Of a stretch of 64,000 nt of DNA, positions 11,942 through 24,307 are shown piece by piece. Within the stretch, counting starts at the first letter, position 1. Each line of letters opens with the position of its first letter. The notes under the pieces were generated by a model. The model saw only the letters and a list, made by a program, of their open reading frames with translations. It did not search any database and was not told where the DNA came from. The stretch spans positions 77,913,980-77,977,979 of the forward strand of contig CP136063.1 in NCBI GenBank assembly GCA_032622095.1, given 5' to 3'. Source of the stretch: Siphonodentalium dalli (lineage: Eukaryota > Mollusca > Scaphopoda > Gadilida > Siphonodentaliidae). The translations under genes were made by a program, and so were the position numbers.

Positions 11942-12949
11942 ACAATGTTAGTAATGAGTTCGAACTCATTATTTATGCCATAAATAACCTACGACTAGTA
12001 ATGATATGGCTTCAATGCGATGGTGGATCATTATATTGCTTCTGTATTTACACGGAATTCAAGTAATTATTTACATATATAAATTGTAGACTAAATACTC
12101 CCTTTGGTCGCCCGGATAATAGTACAGTTTTACTACTGTATCCCATAAATGTTTATTATAATTTATCCAAAGTTATAGTATATGAACTCATGAGAATTTA
12201 CACTGAATATTGCTATTTTGAAGGGCGCCAGCATATTTCTAAAAACGATTTTATGGAAATAACTCGGTCGCGTGGTTGGTAACGAAACACGCATAACAAA
12301 TCGCTAATTCTCGCTTCCGAGGCATATTTCTCGAAGCAACAAATATTCTTGTTGTGCCATATTAGCGAAAGTAGAACTATATTTTCGTGTGTCCATTGAA
12401 CAATACCGCTTTCAGAAATATAGTCCCGCATAAAGCTGATGCCTCGCACAAATTTCAATCTCTAACTTTTCGCCCATTTTCGTGCTGGTGGCTTTTATTG
12501 ATGGCGCCAACACATTAATCCCAATTACACCAGTAAGAAGCATCAGAGCTTTATTTAGACCATTTGTCCATCCGGTGGTATCATAGACAAAAATTGAGAA
12601 ACATTGAGAGATTCCTGCATGATTTTCAAAATATATCTTGCAATTTTGCGTACTTGTCCACTCTCTGTGCCTTCAAATGCAATATTGGTAACGCTCGGAC
12701 AACAGACAAACCATGGTAGAGCCCGCACAGTAATATCAAATAGCTATATTCATATGGAACAAAGCCGAGAAGCCTACGAGCAATTAAAATTCTACCATCG
12801 GACCATATTGCAGACATAGTCCTACATATGGAACAGGATATATTTTTACGATCTATTATTTATTTAAAATAGAAACAAAGGAACGAATTCCCCGTTACAT
12901 TCATAACTAATTTGTGAAACATATCATTATTAGAGCTGTGTGAAACCAG
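11942..12949. other. No gene recognised
   Basis: Short frames on both strands, none with recognisable motifs. Confidence 0.5.
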
Positions 12950-14140
12950 TTGTATTATAATGCAATCCACGTTGTTGATAATATCAGAAAGGATATGAGT
13001 ATATATAAAAGTATTTACACAGGACTGGTATTGGTAGATTTACAGAAAGCTTTTGACACCGTGGACAACAACATTGTGGTGGAGAAATTGGAGGCCTGTG
13101 GATTTGGTAATAATACAGTTAATTGGTTCAGAGGCAACCTTAATGATAGAACCCAGGTTGTTGGTACAAATAGAACTTACTCTGGAAAAACTGAGATCAC
13201 ATGTCGAGTACCTCAGGGCTAAATACTAGGGCCGTTAATGTTCTTAATATATATGAAAGATGCAAGCACAGCCGTTGCATGTCGTCTCTCACGACTGATG
13301 TCTCATTTTTATTCTCATCGGGACCATAAGATTATTGAGAAGGTACTCACCGAAGAGCTTAACCTCCTCAACAACTGGTTTATTAGATCAAAGCTCTCTA
13401 TTCACCCGGGTAAAACTTATATCATTTTACTTGGAACGCGGAAACGACTGGAAGCTGTGGACAACTTCTCGGTAAAACTAGATGACAACACTATTATACA
13501 GGTGGAAAAAGTTAAATATTTGGGAATCACACTAGACAACACTCTATCTGGGGAAATTATGACATTGTCAGTTCTTAGCAAAGTGAATAGTAGATTGAAA
13601 ATTTTTGTATCGAACAAGAGAATTTATGAACAGACACTAAGAAATTACTTGTAACGGCCCTCATTCAGTGTCACATGGATTATGCCAAATTAGCATGGTA
13701 TTTTGGTCTTGGTGCCAGCTATAAAACAAACTATAAGTAGCACAAAATAAAATGGTCAGATTTATTTTAGATTTGAAAGCTCGTCACAGTATTACAGTTA
13801 AAGAGTTTGGAGAAGTAAAATGGTTACCGGTAAAATATAGAGTTGGAAATAGAACTCTGCTACTTCTGCATCAAGTTAAGACAAGTGCCAATCCACCTTA
13901 CTTGTTACAAGACTTCAATTAAGTTAACCAGATACATACACATGATACAATATTTAGTAGCGGTAATTACGTCGTGCCAGAGGCTAACCCTCAAATTACA
14001 TGTACAATGCAATCAAAGCATGGAATAATCTAGATAAGGGGCACAAGTTTTTGAGGATTATTCCACTTTTAAGACACTGATTAGCCTGCATCTATTTCAA
14101 AGAATAGTAGATGAGGGAGACTGTGATTTTATATACAACT
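12950..14140 (+). pseudogene. Dead non-LTR retrotransposon reverse transcriptase
   Basis: The frame from 12950 carries the palm motif around the first catalytic Asp (LVLVDLQKAFDTVDN) and then the motif VPQG, where the next codon is TAA; ILGP follows directly. A second frame (13238-13654) holds NNWFIRSKLSIHPGKT and VEKVKYLGITLDN, the usual post-catalytic motifs. The YADD segment that should lie at about 13290-13320 is not readable. Further on, AQNKMVRFILDL (about 13745) and WLPVKYRVGNRTLLLLHQ (about 13820) match the thumb and C-terminal region, in shifted frames. The order is that of Jockey/CR1-type LINEs. The 5' part of the protein, including any endonuclease, is absent, as expected for a 5'-truncated insertion. 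Stops and frameshifts make it non-functional. Confidence 0.85.
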
Positions 14141-14958
14141 AAAATTGTTCTTAGAATTGTATATTGTTTTTAGGTTGAGGTGTGACTGTTGTGTGGTAAT
14201 TAAATGCTGTATTGCAGGGGTGTTTTAATTTGTTCTAGTTATTTTATAAATTTCTATGTTATCCCTAGGGGGGCTGTGGTTTCTGTGATGGCGTAAGTGA
14301 TCACTAATGTACCAATATGCTTGATACACACCGATAAGTTGGCGCTTGCCATACCACAATCAAAAACTTGCTGAAACCTCACAGAACCCACAGACTTTCC
14401 GGGGGATACATATATATATTTGTATATAGGTACGAGTCTACAATAAGCTTATACTTATGGGATTGGTGTTATTAGCTTACTTTGATTCTCAGTTGGCAGC
14501 CACATCTTACCATATATTATATCTATATATAGCCATGCATACCATTTAAATTATGCTATACTGCACACATTTGCACATGTATATCATGTATGACAACTCA
14601 TAACATATGCTGATACTAGACTGGTATTCTGATACCTTCTTGTAGTAAGGGGGGTGATATTTTCCTAAAAAGAACATTAAATCTTCACACAAACGTGATA
14701 CATATATATGTCTACTTAATATTGGTCTCTGATCTATCTCCAACTGACCGTATCATTTTAAATCATCTTCGTAAATTAAATTAATTAATTTGTTGCATAT
14801 ATTCTGTTCAGTATAAAAGGAAATGATCCCATAAATTGATGGAATTAGGGTACAGTCCCCCTTTAACGAATTTATCAACTTATGTTGATCCCCTGAACCG
14901 GAAGTGATGGGATGTTAGAACAGCGAGCACAATTTGAGGCGTCAAACCACTCTGTGGC
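14141..14958. other. No gene; lone TTAAAGGGG-type element end at ~14850-14866
   Basis: GGGTACAGTCCCCCTTTAA resembles the right end of the Kolobok-like element at 42303-42856 (TACAGTACCCCTTTAA). I could not find its left partner here. Confidence 0.35.
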
Positions 14959-14962
14959 TTTA

Positions 14963-16322
14963 AAGGGCAGACGCGATTTTACAAGAATGTTCTGGTAATT
15001 CACTATAGATTTTCTCAGAATCTCTCTGGAATTTCTTTTTGAAATTTGGTACAATCGATCGAGTAATCACAATATGTAAGAACCATCAACCTGTTGAAAG
15101 TTATAACCCAATTTACTATGTGTTTATATCATGAAAACTATTTTAAATTTCACTGTTTTCAGGAACCAAGAACGTATGTAAAATAGTTGTACTGTACACA
15201 ATATCCGGTCATTACTGGGACCATCTCCTTTTATACTCAACGGAATATATGCAACAAATGAATGCATTTGAGCCATGGATTAGTGACCAAGGTTATAACC
15301 TAAATTACTATGTGTTTATAGAATGAAATCTATTATAAATTTCACTGTTTTCAGGAATCAAGAACTTCTGTAAAACAGTACTTTTTTAAAAGTTCAGTGT
15401 ATTTATTTATACGTAATGAAGATCATTAGAGGGAACATATTTTGTTTTGATTCAAGAAATTTTATAATTACTCTCATTTAGAAAGTCGTCCACCTATAAA
15501 TAATTATCTATATTTGAGATTGTTCATGCCATGCCTGTTTAGTTTAACATAGTTTATTCTCCATTCATTACATGTTAATTTACAAATGTTATATATATGT
15601 ATACATAGTAAATAAATTTCACTCTGTTCCATTTGCATATAATTATGTATATATGTATAGATATATGTATTTGGTTGGAAAAGGAACGACAGTAAGCCTG
15701 AACTTTTGGTAGTCGTCCCTGTACCACGCGTAGCCCACACAGTATACGCGTTCATGTTTATCGTAATAGTAGTCAGTGGGCGCGACAGTAGGTGTATATG
15801 GTAGTTGGGGCGGAAATAAAACTATGTTTAGCGTAGAGCAGAAAAGAAGAAAAACAGTTCGTGGTTGTGCGCTATGTGCATTTGGACAGAATGCCATAAA
15901 CCCTCGAATAATCCCGGCTGTTGCTAACAAATATGCATGCGGAGTATTGTAGTTGTAGAGCGACTATACACCCCTGATGTATGAAGCTCAGATGCGGCTT
16001 CTAGGATGCTCATGTACATTATTCACTCAATCTTCCTGTGTCCAGAATGAATTTTTGAAACTATTTTAAATGCCTGTTTATCATTGACACATTGGGCTGA
16101 GATGAGTTCCAGGTCACAGGTCTACATCAAAATCGCATCTGACAATCATATCTCTTAAAAATGTGGCCTATTTCCAGTTGATTGTTACATGCTTGAGTGG
16201 AACAGACCGCGTATTCAAATTTGTTTTCATTGGGGCTGAAATACTTGTGGTTGCCTTATTATTCATTGTAATAATATGGGGGTATGGCGTCAAACAATGC
16301 AATTAAAACATGCTAACATTAT
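14963..16322 (+). repeat. Dispersed repeat family F, copy 1, left part
   Basis: It starts AGGGCAGACGCGATTTT after TTAA and aligns with 23312-23925. Shared stretches include AAATTTCACTGTTTTCAGG, GGGCTGAGATGAGT, TGCTTGAGTGGA and TTTGTTTTCATTGGG. Some internal segments are themselves duplicated (14.8-15.4 kb). Non-coding. Copy 1 continues at 17879. Confidence 0.75.
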
Positions 16323-17878
16323 GAGTTTAATATATGCCCGGGAGTTGAAAACATAGGAACCGGGAATGAAACCCCTTCAGAACCGGGAACCGGGAACTTT
16401 CCCGAGAAATTTATGCACAAGTTGTACAACACGGGTTATGCGCAATTTGGCTAGTTTAGGTGACAGGGATCGTAATAATGATAATTTAGATTAACTAAAG
16501 GATATTCCAAATTGTTATATTTGACCTCATTGGTCCACATTATGGTATACAACGTAACACAACACAATTTGGTAAACATAAAACCATCGTTCAAACGAAA
16601 TGTCAAAATGTTGCCAACGTTGCGAACTTCTTGTGGCATCTCTTAACTGTGTACGTTAACTTAAGAGAATACAACAGAAACAGTCCATATAAAGCTCCAT
16701 GAAATGTGTGTGTTAATTTCCCATACTGTTTAGTGTCCTGATTTATTTTATTTTATTGGGAGTCGGACGTGCATTCGGAGCAACACCAAGTCATTCAGTG
16801 ACTTGTCAGTCTAGAGGTCATTGTACCATACATTAGGTCTATGCTAAGTAACTTGCGTTATATGATTATATCGGAAGATCGAAATGTGCATGTATAATAT
16901 TCTAACTGGACTCTACACTGACATTAGATACCTTTCGCAAAAATCACTATTACGATTACGGATATGATATATTCTCCTAGTAAGGTTGACACCATCACAA
17001 TTTACCGACGATGGCTAATTGATGAGACGGCATATGCCACACTGTATTAAGTTACACATATATTTGATGGAAAAAGTAATGTGTGTCTCTTTCAGATGCC
17101 ATGTTCATATTCGTGTATTATACACCACACGGATAATGTTAGAGTGTCCCCAAGCATGACCGATGGCACATTCTTGACACATCTGCACATAATTAAACTG
17201 CGTGGGGTATATTTCGTCTCACATAAGAAACCCCGTGCATAAAGATCGAGTTATGACCGTATGTTAGCAGGATATTTCCATATCCGTAATCATATTCGTG
17301 ATTTTGCGAAAGGTCTCTATTTAGAGCTCAAAACTTGCACGAAACGATTTTCTCTCGTGGAAATTAGAATGCGACATCAGCAGAAACTGCAGCACAGTCT
17401 ATTCACATCATACACCGCCCATTCAAACAACTGCGTATAGGAGTATACCGCATGCACAGTCCGTGCATTTGTCACTAAGAATAGCCTGAGCAACATCGCC
17501 GCGATTGATATACCTTCTAAAAGTCTCATCCCACAAACGTGCATGCCACTACGTCGTGACTCATGAGCTCGTGTCGTGGGGTCATGGGTGCATGGTCCAC
17601 GAAACCAAACCTTAAGTCCTTATATAACCCTTAGACGATAGCGTGGTCAAGTCTACTCACACTTTATGTAGAATTTGCAGATATATAACATATATTGTAC
17701 TGTGCGCCGTTGTGGTCAAATAAAATTAAATTATATGGCGTTGGTATTCACCGACGCATGACATACCAAGTGTTAACAATGCACCCGGTTCCTACAAATC
17801 ATATTCGCGGGAAACGGCAATGAGTATGTAAACCCGGGAAAAGGGAAATTCCAGTTTCCTGGATTAAATCTCTAATTG
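16323..17878. mobile_element. ~1.55 kb insertion splitting repeat F copy 1
   Basis: In copy 2 the words AACATTATGA and ACAAATGAAGC are adjacent (about 23920-23941). In copy 1 they are 1.55 kb apart. The extra DNA has CCGGGAACCGGGAACTTTCC near its left end and ACCCGGGAAAAGGGAAATTCC near its right end, but I see no clear terminal inverted repeat or target duplication and no coding frame. An ancestral segment lost from copy 2 is the alternative. Confidence 0.45.
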
Positions 17879-18112
17879 TGACACAAATGAAGCTTCCTCT
17901 TGTGAAGCTATGACAATAAGCAGTTTGGTCATTGGAATATTGTATGGAATTATAAATTATTCTAGCAGTTCTTGGTATCTGACAAAAAAATGAAATTTAT
18001 ATTATCAACCACTCAAAATGGTTCACTGGAGAAATCCAGAGAAATACTTTATTGAAAATGTCTTGCAAAGTTTGCCTGGATTTACGAAAACCACGAGTCT
18101 GGCGCTTAAATT
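17879..18112 (+). repeat. Dispersed repeat family F, copy 1, right part
   Basis: Matches 23931-24215: ACAAATGAAGC, GACAATAAGC, AGCAGTTCTTGGTA, CTTTATTGAAAAT and GCCTGGATTTA occur in the same order in both. Confidence 0.7.
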
Positions 18113-18524
18113 ATAGGATTTGATAGCTAGAGATCGATACCAGATACCGATGTAACCCATGTTCCGGTTTCACCTACATGTATATAATGTCCACACAGCT
18201 CGATGTTCAGCTGTAATGTCTCTCTATTTGAGGAGTTTTTTTATTGTGATTATTTAGAAGTTTATACGTGTTTTTTTCGAAGTGAAACTATTCTGTTTCA
18301 CTAACACTTTTTGCCACTGTTTGCCATTTACCCTAGATTTCAGAATCTTAAGTTGCCCTTCACTGGGAAAGAACCCCTGCCCAACATCGATTATGGCTGC
18401 GGCGTAGATAGTAGCCAGGTTTGCCATACATACATGATATTGCTTACCCGTTTTGCTACACATTGGACCGATACATATTTAACCCTTCCATGTCTGGTGC
18501 TTCCTGAAATTTGGCGATAACCCT
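18113..18524. other. No gene recognised
   Basis: Frames of up to 69 codons on both strands overlap each other. None has a recognisable motif. Confidence 0.45.
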
Positions 18525-18645
18525 GTGCCAATGCATTATCTTACATGTGCGAGTCTCCCATAGGGAACCTCACATATATAAGAGAATGCATTGGACTGAC
18601 AAATATTTACCTTGATCTTGTAAGCCAGTGTATTCTCTTTTAGCA
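18525..18645. mobile_element. Degraded double-hairpin module
   Basis: CCCTGTGCCAATGCATTATC opens a hairpin that closes with AAGAGAATGCATTGG at 18593. A partial second hairpin arm (CCAGTGTATTCTCTT) follows at about 18624. It has the same plan as the modules at 20824-21191 and inside family C, more diverged. Confidence 0.6.
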
Positions 18646-18973
18646 ACATTTCTGGCATCGTGCCAAAGACGTCCGCGGCCACCTGTGATTTCTGGAAGAG
18701 TGACCGATACGGATTAAGGTCATCGAGAATTAACCTTAATGTCTTAAGCGACCAATTGTTTTACAGTATTTCGTAAAATTGACAGCTTGTGGTTAAATTA
18801 TAAACGTATAGATAAAGCAGATATGGCACAGTATCATGCTATATATACGTCTCCGAAACATGCCGAGCGTTGCTCTTTGAACATGTCTGGGACTGGACTA
18901 TACAGCACACAAGGCGCCTATTTTTATAAGCAAATGTAATTTTTGAGACAGTGCAAATTTCTTTTTTGGATTT

Positions 18974-19050
18974 GGTGGGATTCGAACCCCGGTCCATGAC
19001 GAAGAGCGCGCCTTGCGACTCAAAGTCCGACGTAATACCACACGGGCACC
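18974..19050 (-). repeat. tRNA-like sequence (decayed tRNA or SINE head)
   Basis: 77 bp on the minus strand. GGGGTTCGAATCCCACC at the 3' end is a good box B/T-arm, and GGTGCCCGTGTGGTATTA takes the place of box A. Only four bases of the acceptor stem pair, and the T-stem has mismatches, so this is not a convincing working tRNA gene. A tRNA-derived SINE head or pseudo-tRNA is more likely. Confidence 0.45.
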
Positions 19051-19373
19051 ATTCGTATAAGTTTGGCGCCTTAAAATCACGTGACGTTTCCCGCCAAGTG
19101 TATCACCAATGCAATACCATAGATAACACACGCAACAAATACGAATGTCTAAACCTGGCTATTACCTCTACACTATCCGTACTTTGGGGTGAATAAACAC
19201 AGTTAAGCAAACACTCTTCAAGACACATGTGACCAATTATAGCATCGTCATATTGAAATTGAAATCAATAAGACAGTCTGTGACTTCAGCGTATTCTTAA
19301 TTGCGATTGTCCCTATATACATGTGTTGATAGGTATATAAAGATATACCGGTGTTCTGAACGAAGGCAACCTA

Positions 19374-19586
19374 CAGTAATGCTCTAAGTAATCGACTTCT
19401 TAACCACAGCAGAATTATGGGTAACTTTTCAGGATTTAGTCGGAAATATGGCTAGTTGCCATTCATCGGAAAGCTCTCCCCGAGAGCTTTCCTATGAATG
19501 GCAACAAGCCATATTTCCGACTAAATCCTGAAAAGTTACCCATAATTATGCTGTGGTTAAGAAGTCGATTACTTAGAGCATTACTG
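19374..19586. mobile_element. Mariner-like foldback MITE, copy 1
   Basis: 213 bp almost perfect palindrome bounded by TA (19372-19373, 19587-19588), with CAGTAATGCTCTAAGTAATC at the left end and its inverse at the right end. TA target and CAGT termini fit Tc1/mariner-derived MITEs. The central region (TTCCGACTAAATCCTGAAAA) is shared with copy 2 at 61674-61864. Confidence 0.8.
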
Positions 19587-19588
19587 TA

Positions 19589-19981
19589 TTCGTGCGCATG
19601 AACTAACTACAGACAAAGATTTATATGAGAAAATTGTCGACTCCATAAAGTTTGCCTGCATGGCAGATAAATTGATGCGATTTCTGGTAGAATCCTGTCG
19701 GGGACGCGGCGATATTGGGAGGGGTTGGTCAAAATTGTATGTTCAAAATAGTTTGGAATTGCATGCCTGACACCATTTGAACAGTTCAAACCAAGAATAT
19801 GTTTAAATTGTTTTTATCTCATCCAGTAATTAGTGCGAAATTTGTTATTTTAGACCAAATGTCGCATATTTTCCAATTTTCTATCAAATATTTGGACTGA
19901 AACGGCCATTAATTGGAAAAGTTCTAACTTGGAGGCGCCCAATTGAGAATTTCCAACATTTGGAGTACAAGTTGGAAAAAT
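19589..19981. other. No gene; fragment of TTCCAAC-rich repeat G
   Basis: 19830-19975 resembles 60620-60755: both have ACCAA, GCATATTTTCC, a GGCCATTA.TTGGAA segment and ATTTC(C/T)AACATTT in the same order. Confidence 0.5.
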
Positions 19982-20097
19982 CTAACCCAAGTGGTGGTGT
20001 AAATGTAACCCAAGTGGTGGTGTAAATGTAACCCAAGTGGTGATGTAAATGTAATCCAAGTGGTGGTGTAAATCCAACCCAAGTGGTGGTGTAAATG
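19982..20097. repeat. 23-bp minisatellite, five units
   Basis: TAACCCAAGTGGTGGTGTAAATG is repeated five times with few changes. The period is not a multiple of three. Confidence 0.85.
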
Positions 20098-20778
20098 GAA
20101 TTTCCTCAAGTTGGAAATTTGGTCAATAGTTCAAGGATTGGGGTGCCGTTCGAACTTTCAAGTCGGACCCACAAAGGAACCACTCTAGCCATGCACGCCC
20201 CTGTGTCCAGATTTATCTTTGTTGGTGGTTGTTCAGATTTTCAGAAGACGTGATGTTATGTTCTCCAAATTGTTTTAACATTCTTTCCAGCAGTACTGGT
20301 CACTCACCAAATCGCGAAAAATCCTTCGATTAAAAACTTGAGAAAGAATGTTAGAGAAAGCTACTAAGTATATATCGACGCAGATGGGGTATCAGCGTAT
20401 TTTGGAATATGACATTACTTTTCTGGGGTTTACATATAAAAATTTACCCGTTTTTTTCTATTATTTTGTGAAACTCGCCATTTTATTTTAACTCGAGATC
20501 ACGTGTTCCGACCCTGCACATCGAACAGAAACGGTCATGTTACTATTGGAATCAGGCTTTTCCGAACAAATCCAATTTATGCACGCTAGTTTTGGGAATT
20601 GACACGTCTAACAGTTCGACAGATGTATCATTGCAATGATTCACCCACAGCGTAACATATTAAATGAAGCCAACTTAATGAGTTCGGGACTAGTAAAGTA
20701 TGGCATCATCAGCAGATGAAGCACTCATGTAATCGGGAATTTATATTAAAGCTCTCTGCATCGGGACCAAGGACAAAT
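20098..20778. other. No gene recognised
   Basis: No supported coding frame or repeat structure. Confidence 0.5.
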
Positions 20779-21236
20779 GTGACCCGCCATATCAAATCCA
20801 GTGGTAAGTCGGGATTTTTTTTTACCCTGTGCCAATGCATTCTCTTATATATGCGAGTCGACCATAGGTCGCCTCGCATATATAAGAGAATGCATTGGCC
20901 TAACAATTTTTTACAATTTTAATAATTTTTTCTTGTATTCTTTAACAATTTTATAATTTCACCCATACAGAGCCCCAGACAAACATGAGCAGACGACACT
21001 CTTCTATATGCTTCTATATATGTGTGGGGCTCCCTGCAGGGTAATGGATTTTTTTTATTTTATGTCCTAAAAATTGCATGAAACATTTATTTTAAAAAAA
21101 GGATAAAAATTGTTAGGCCAATGCATTCTCTTATAGATGCGAGGCGACCTATGGTCGAGTCGCATATATAAGAGAATGCATTGGCACAGGGTAAAAAAAA
21201 TCCCGACTTACGACTGGATTTGATATGTTGGGTCAC
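20779..21236. mobile_element. GTGACCC-ended element carrying the double-hairpin module
   Basis: 458 bp with long inverted ends: left GTGACCC..CATATCAAATCCAGT then AAGTCGGGATTTTTTT, right the inverse ending GGGTCAC. AAAT lies on both sides and may be a target duplication. Inside each end sits one hairpin (20824-20900 and 21112-21191), with outer CCCTGTGCCAATGCATT inverted repeats. The interior is AT-rich and non-coding. The superfamily is not clear to me. Confidence 0.7.
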
Positions 21237-21803
21237 AAATACGTCACCAATCTAGTCTCTAACCCAAAGCGATTTTTATTTAAATTTTGTTTTGTAAACA
21301 TATATAATCGATTGTATGATGTTATAAGCTAGTACATGAGCTGTTGAAATTCACCATTCCACAATACAAATTTGTAATCATTGAAAACTGATATTTACAA
21401 GGAAAATATATATCGATTTTGCCCATATTTTGAACATTAAGCACACCTCAACAATTTAATAGATGCACACGCATGCCTTTCTCTCATAAGTACAATGGCT
21501 CCTGCAACAAATATCTAGCTCATCCACTGCACGAGTTCCAGATGGCAGCTATCCGTATGTCTGAAACGACTGTTTAGAGATTACATCAGTGATGTATGTT
21601 TCTGGCCATGTGCATGCAATGTTTAAACATAAGCTCTCAGACCAAACTGTCAGACCAACTTGCATCCATACTCTACGGAACGCAAGCAAATCAACATCCA
21701 TTTCTTAAATGGCACACGATTGGCGGTATTTGCTGTATCTGATAAGGGATACCGGTATAGTGTGCATACCATATTAAAGTGCAATATTTAGTTTAGTTAG
21801 AAT
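21237..21803. other. No gene recognised
   Basis: No supported reading frame or repeat. Confidence 0.5.
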
Positions 21804-22220
21804 TTCGATGGTCCAGTGGTTAGCTTGTTTGACTTGTAATGGTGTGAGCTCGCTGCTCGCCGGTGGATTATTGAGTCTCCCACAACAGTGGATTGTTGGG
21901 ATTATGCTATGTGTGGATGTTGAGCCGCACGCTGTTCAGATATCGCGCCTATTTTGACCCTTGAGAAAGGTCGCGGCTTCGTCGTACGCAGTGCGAAATA
22001 GGTGCAATGTACCTAGCGTGTTGTGCAAGCGTAAATTCGTGTGGAGTTGTGAGCATGTATACTGCACGCTCTAGTGAAGTGCCTGATAAATGGCAGTATA
22101 CGCCTGAGAATCGGTATTGCTCAACAACTGGCCGTGGGGTAATAATGTAAATGTTAGCGCTTATGGACCCATTTGATTAAGCGCTACATAAAAATTATCC
22201 ATCACTAATATTATTATTTA
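21804..22220 (+). mobile_element. tRNA-derived SINE
   Basis: The head GATGGTCCAGTGGTTAGC is a good tRNA box A, followed by a tRNA-like GACTTGTAATGG and a degraded box B (GAGCTCGCTGCTCG). About 300 bp of unique body follows, then the tail GATTAAGCGCTACATAAA and an ATTATTATTTA tract. A tRNA head, body and AGCGCT..ATAAA tail with TTA-type repeats is the standard layout of several invertebrate SINE families. Confidence 0.8.
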
Positions 22221-22294
22221 TAAGCTCCCAGTACAATATACATATTATAATAGTCCATACATAGACATGGGAACTCGCTAACAGCGAACTAGTG

Positions 22295-22498
22295 TTAACC
22301 CTTTCTATACTAAAGCATTATTGATGAGTAGTTATCCCTTAGTAAATGTTCAGACAATAAATTTAACCCTTTCTATGCTAAAGCATTATTGATGACTAGT
22401 TATCCGTTAGTAGATGTTCAGACACTAAGTTTAACCCTTTCTATACTAAACACTTATTGATGAGTAGTTATCCCTTAGTAAATGTTCAGATTATAAGT
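22295..22498. repeat. 68-bp triplication of the family E left end
   Basis: TTAACCCTTTCTATACTAAA starts at 22295, 22363 (one difference) and 22431, so the period is exactly 68 bp. Each unit continues ATTGATGA(G/C)TAGTTATCC and ATGTTCAGA. This is the left end of the TTAA-targeted family E. Confidence 0.85.
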
Positions 22499-22594
22499 AG
22501 GGTTGTTGTTGAACATTTCCCTCCAGTAAATAGGACTCTTTCTGCACTTGTATCCTTCGCCTGCGTATTTTTCCTCCACATTGAAGAAAACAGG

Positions 22595-22745
22595 TTAGTC
22601 AATATGACTAACAGGTTAGTCAAATGTTTGTCCACATGATTACTAACTTAGTTTAGTCATAATGACTAAGGCAGAACATTAGTCGAAACTACTAGGGTGA
22701 TGTTAGTCATACCGACTACGGATTGGTTAGTCAAAACGACTAATT
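22595..22745. repeat. Cluster of five TTAGTC-N5-GACTAA palindromes
   Basis: TTAGTC is followed, always after five bases, by GACTA(A) or TACTA: spacers AATAT, ATAAT, GAAAC, ATACC and AAAAC. Non-coding. They may be binding sites for a dimeric protein or relics of a short repeat. Confidence 0.7.
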
Positions 22746-22974
22746 AGGACATTAAACTACAAGTTACTGAGAATGTGAACATGTAATTTGGTGGAAATTG
22801 TGTGGAAATAATTACTCAACCAGATGATATATTATCCAGAATCAGAAACCGAGTTGAAAGCAGGACAAACTTTAAATCCATTCTCTAAAACATAGGTCTG
22901 TTTAACTTGTTAATTTCTCCGAGATGTCTGTGGTGTCATGGAATAAAAACCATTTATCCAAACAGTGTAGCCTT

Positions 22975-23000
22975 TGAAGTGGGGGGGGGGGGGGTTCTGA
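22975..23000. repeat. Poly-G tract
   Basis: A run of about 16 G is followed by TTCTGATATATGACA, much like the poly-C run at 2768. Confidence 0.8.
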
Positions 23001-23141
23001 TATATGACACTATATCCTCCAATCACATTCGTTAAATTATAGATCCAATAGTACTGGGATAAAATGGAAATTGAATAGTTAGCAATAAATATTAAGCATA
23101 CTTCAATGCATAGTTGCAATTAGAGTTATTCTTGGTGTAAC

Positions 23142-23214
23142 TTAGTCACTGTGACTGTAAGACCAGAGATAGTCATAGTGACTCGCTGAAAGGTATGGGT
23201 TAGTCAAAGTGACC
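23142..23214. repeat. Three further TTAGTC-N5-GACT sites
   Basis: TTAGTC-ACTGT-GACT, TAGTC-ATAGT-GACT and TTAGTC-AAAGT-GACC keep the five-base spacer of the cluster 400 bp to the left. Confidence 0.6.
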
Positions 23215-23311
23215 CCAAATGCTTGTGAATAACCATACTCATATTGACCCGAATTTATTCTTAGTGCAGATGCATAACAGACCATTCCAATGCATACTTT
23301 CAAGGTTTAAG

Positions 23312-24215
23312 GGTCAGACGCATGTTTTGTCAAAATTGCCTGGTATTTCAAAATGGATTTTCTAAAATTATATTAGGAATATCTTTGTGAAATTTGGCAC
23401 AAGCGATTATTGTGACACAGTAGTTAAGAACCATCCACCAATTTGATATTATAACCTCATTTACTTTAATTTTTCTGGCATGAAAAATATCTAAAATTTC
23501 ACTGTTTTCAGGTACAAGAACTTCTGTAAAAAAAAAAACAATTCAAAAGAGCAGTTCATGTATCCATGATATCATATCTCAAGATCACGAGAGGAGACTT
23601 AATTATTCCTTATTTGTGAAATCTAATGATCATTTTCATTAAGAAAGGCAACTATCCATAATTAGTTTTCTATATTCGAGGATTTTCAATGAACAATTGG
23701 GCTGAGATGAGTCATGTGGGTTATGGGTTCATAGCCAAGTAAAAACATCCATATCTCTAAACACTGTGGCCTAATTCCTATTGATTGCTCCCTGCTTGAG
23801 TGGACCACACTGAATATCAACATTTGTTTTCATTGGGCTGGAATATTTGCGACTGCTTTATTCTTCATTATACTATGTGGGGGTATGATGCTATATTATA
23901 CAATTCAAAATCTAACTCAACATTATGATACAAATGAAGCCTCCTCGCATTGAGCCAAGACAATAAGCTATTTGGTTGTTGGGGTTTTGTGTGAAATTAT
24001 TAATTATCCCAGCAGTTCTTGGTACCGAAAGGGACAAAAAATTAAATTAAATTTTCAACCTCTCAAATGTATTAAAATCCATTGTTTTTATTGTCTCTTA
24101 ATAATTGCTCAGATTCTAAATACAATGAAGATGATGATATGTAAAATTCAAGATTTTTTGCCACCAGATAGACCCAGATAAATTCTTTGTTGAAAATCAC
24201 TTGACATTTTTGGCT
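23312..24215 (+). repeat. Dispersed repeat family F, copy 2
   Basis: Runs from GGGTCAGACGCATGTTTTG to TTTGGCTGGATTTATGCC and aligns with 14963-16322 plus 17879-18112 without the 1.55 kb of extra sequence of copy 1. Open frames inside are short and unshared. Confidence 0.75.
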
Positions 24216-24307
24216 GGATTTATGCCAAACGTGCGTCTCCCCCATTAAGCTATATACGTAATGCCAACTTGTGAACAGTAACATATTGCTTATTGAGAAC
24301 ATCATAT

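Noticed and set aside
18974-19050. Functional tRNA gene
   Set aside because: Box B is good, but the acceptor and T stems do not pair properly, so I list it only as tRNA-like.
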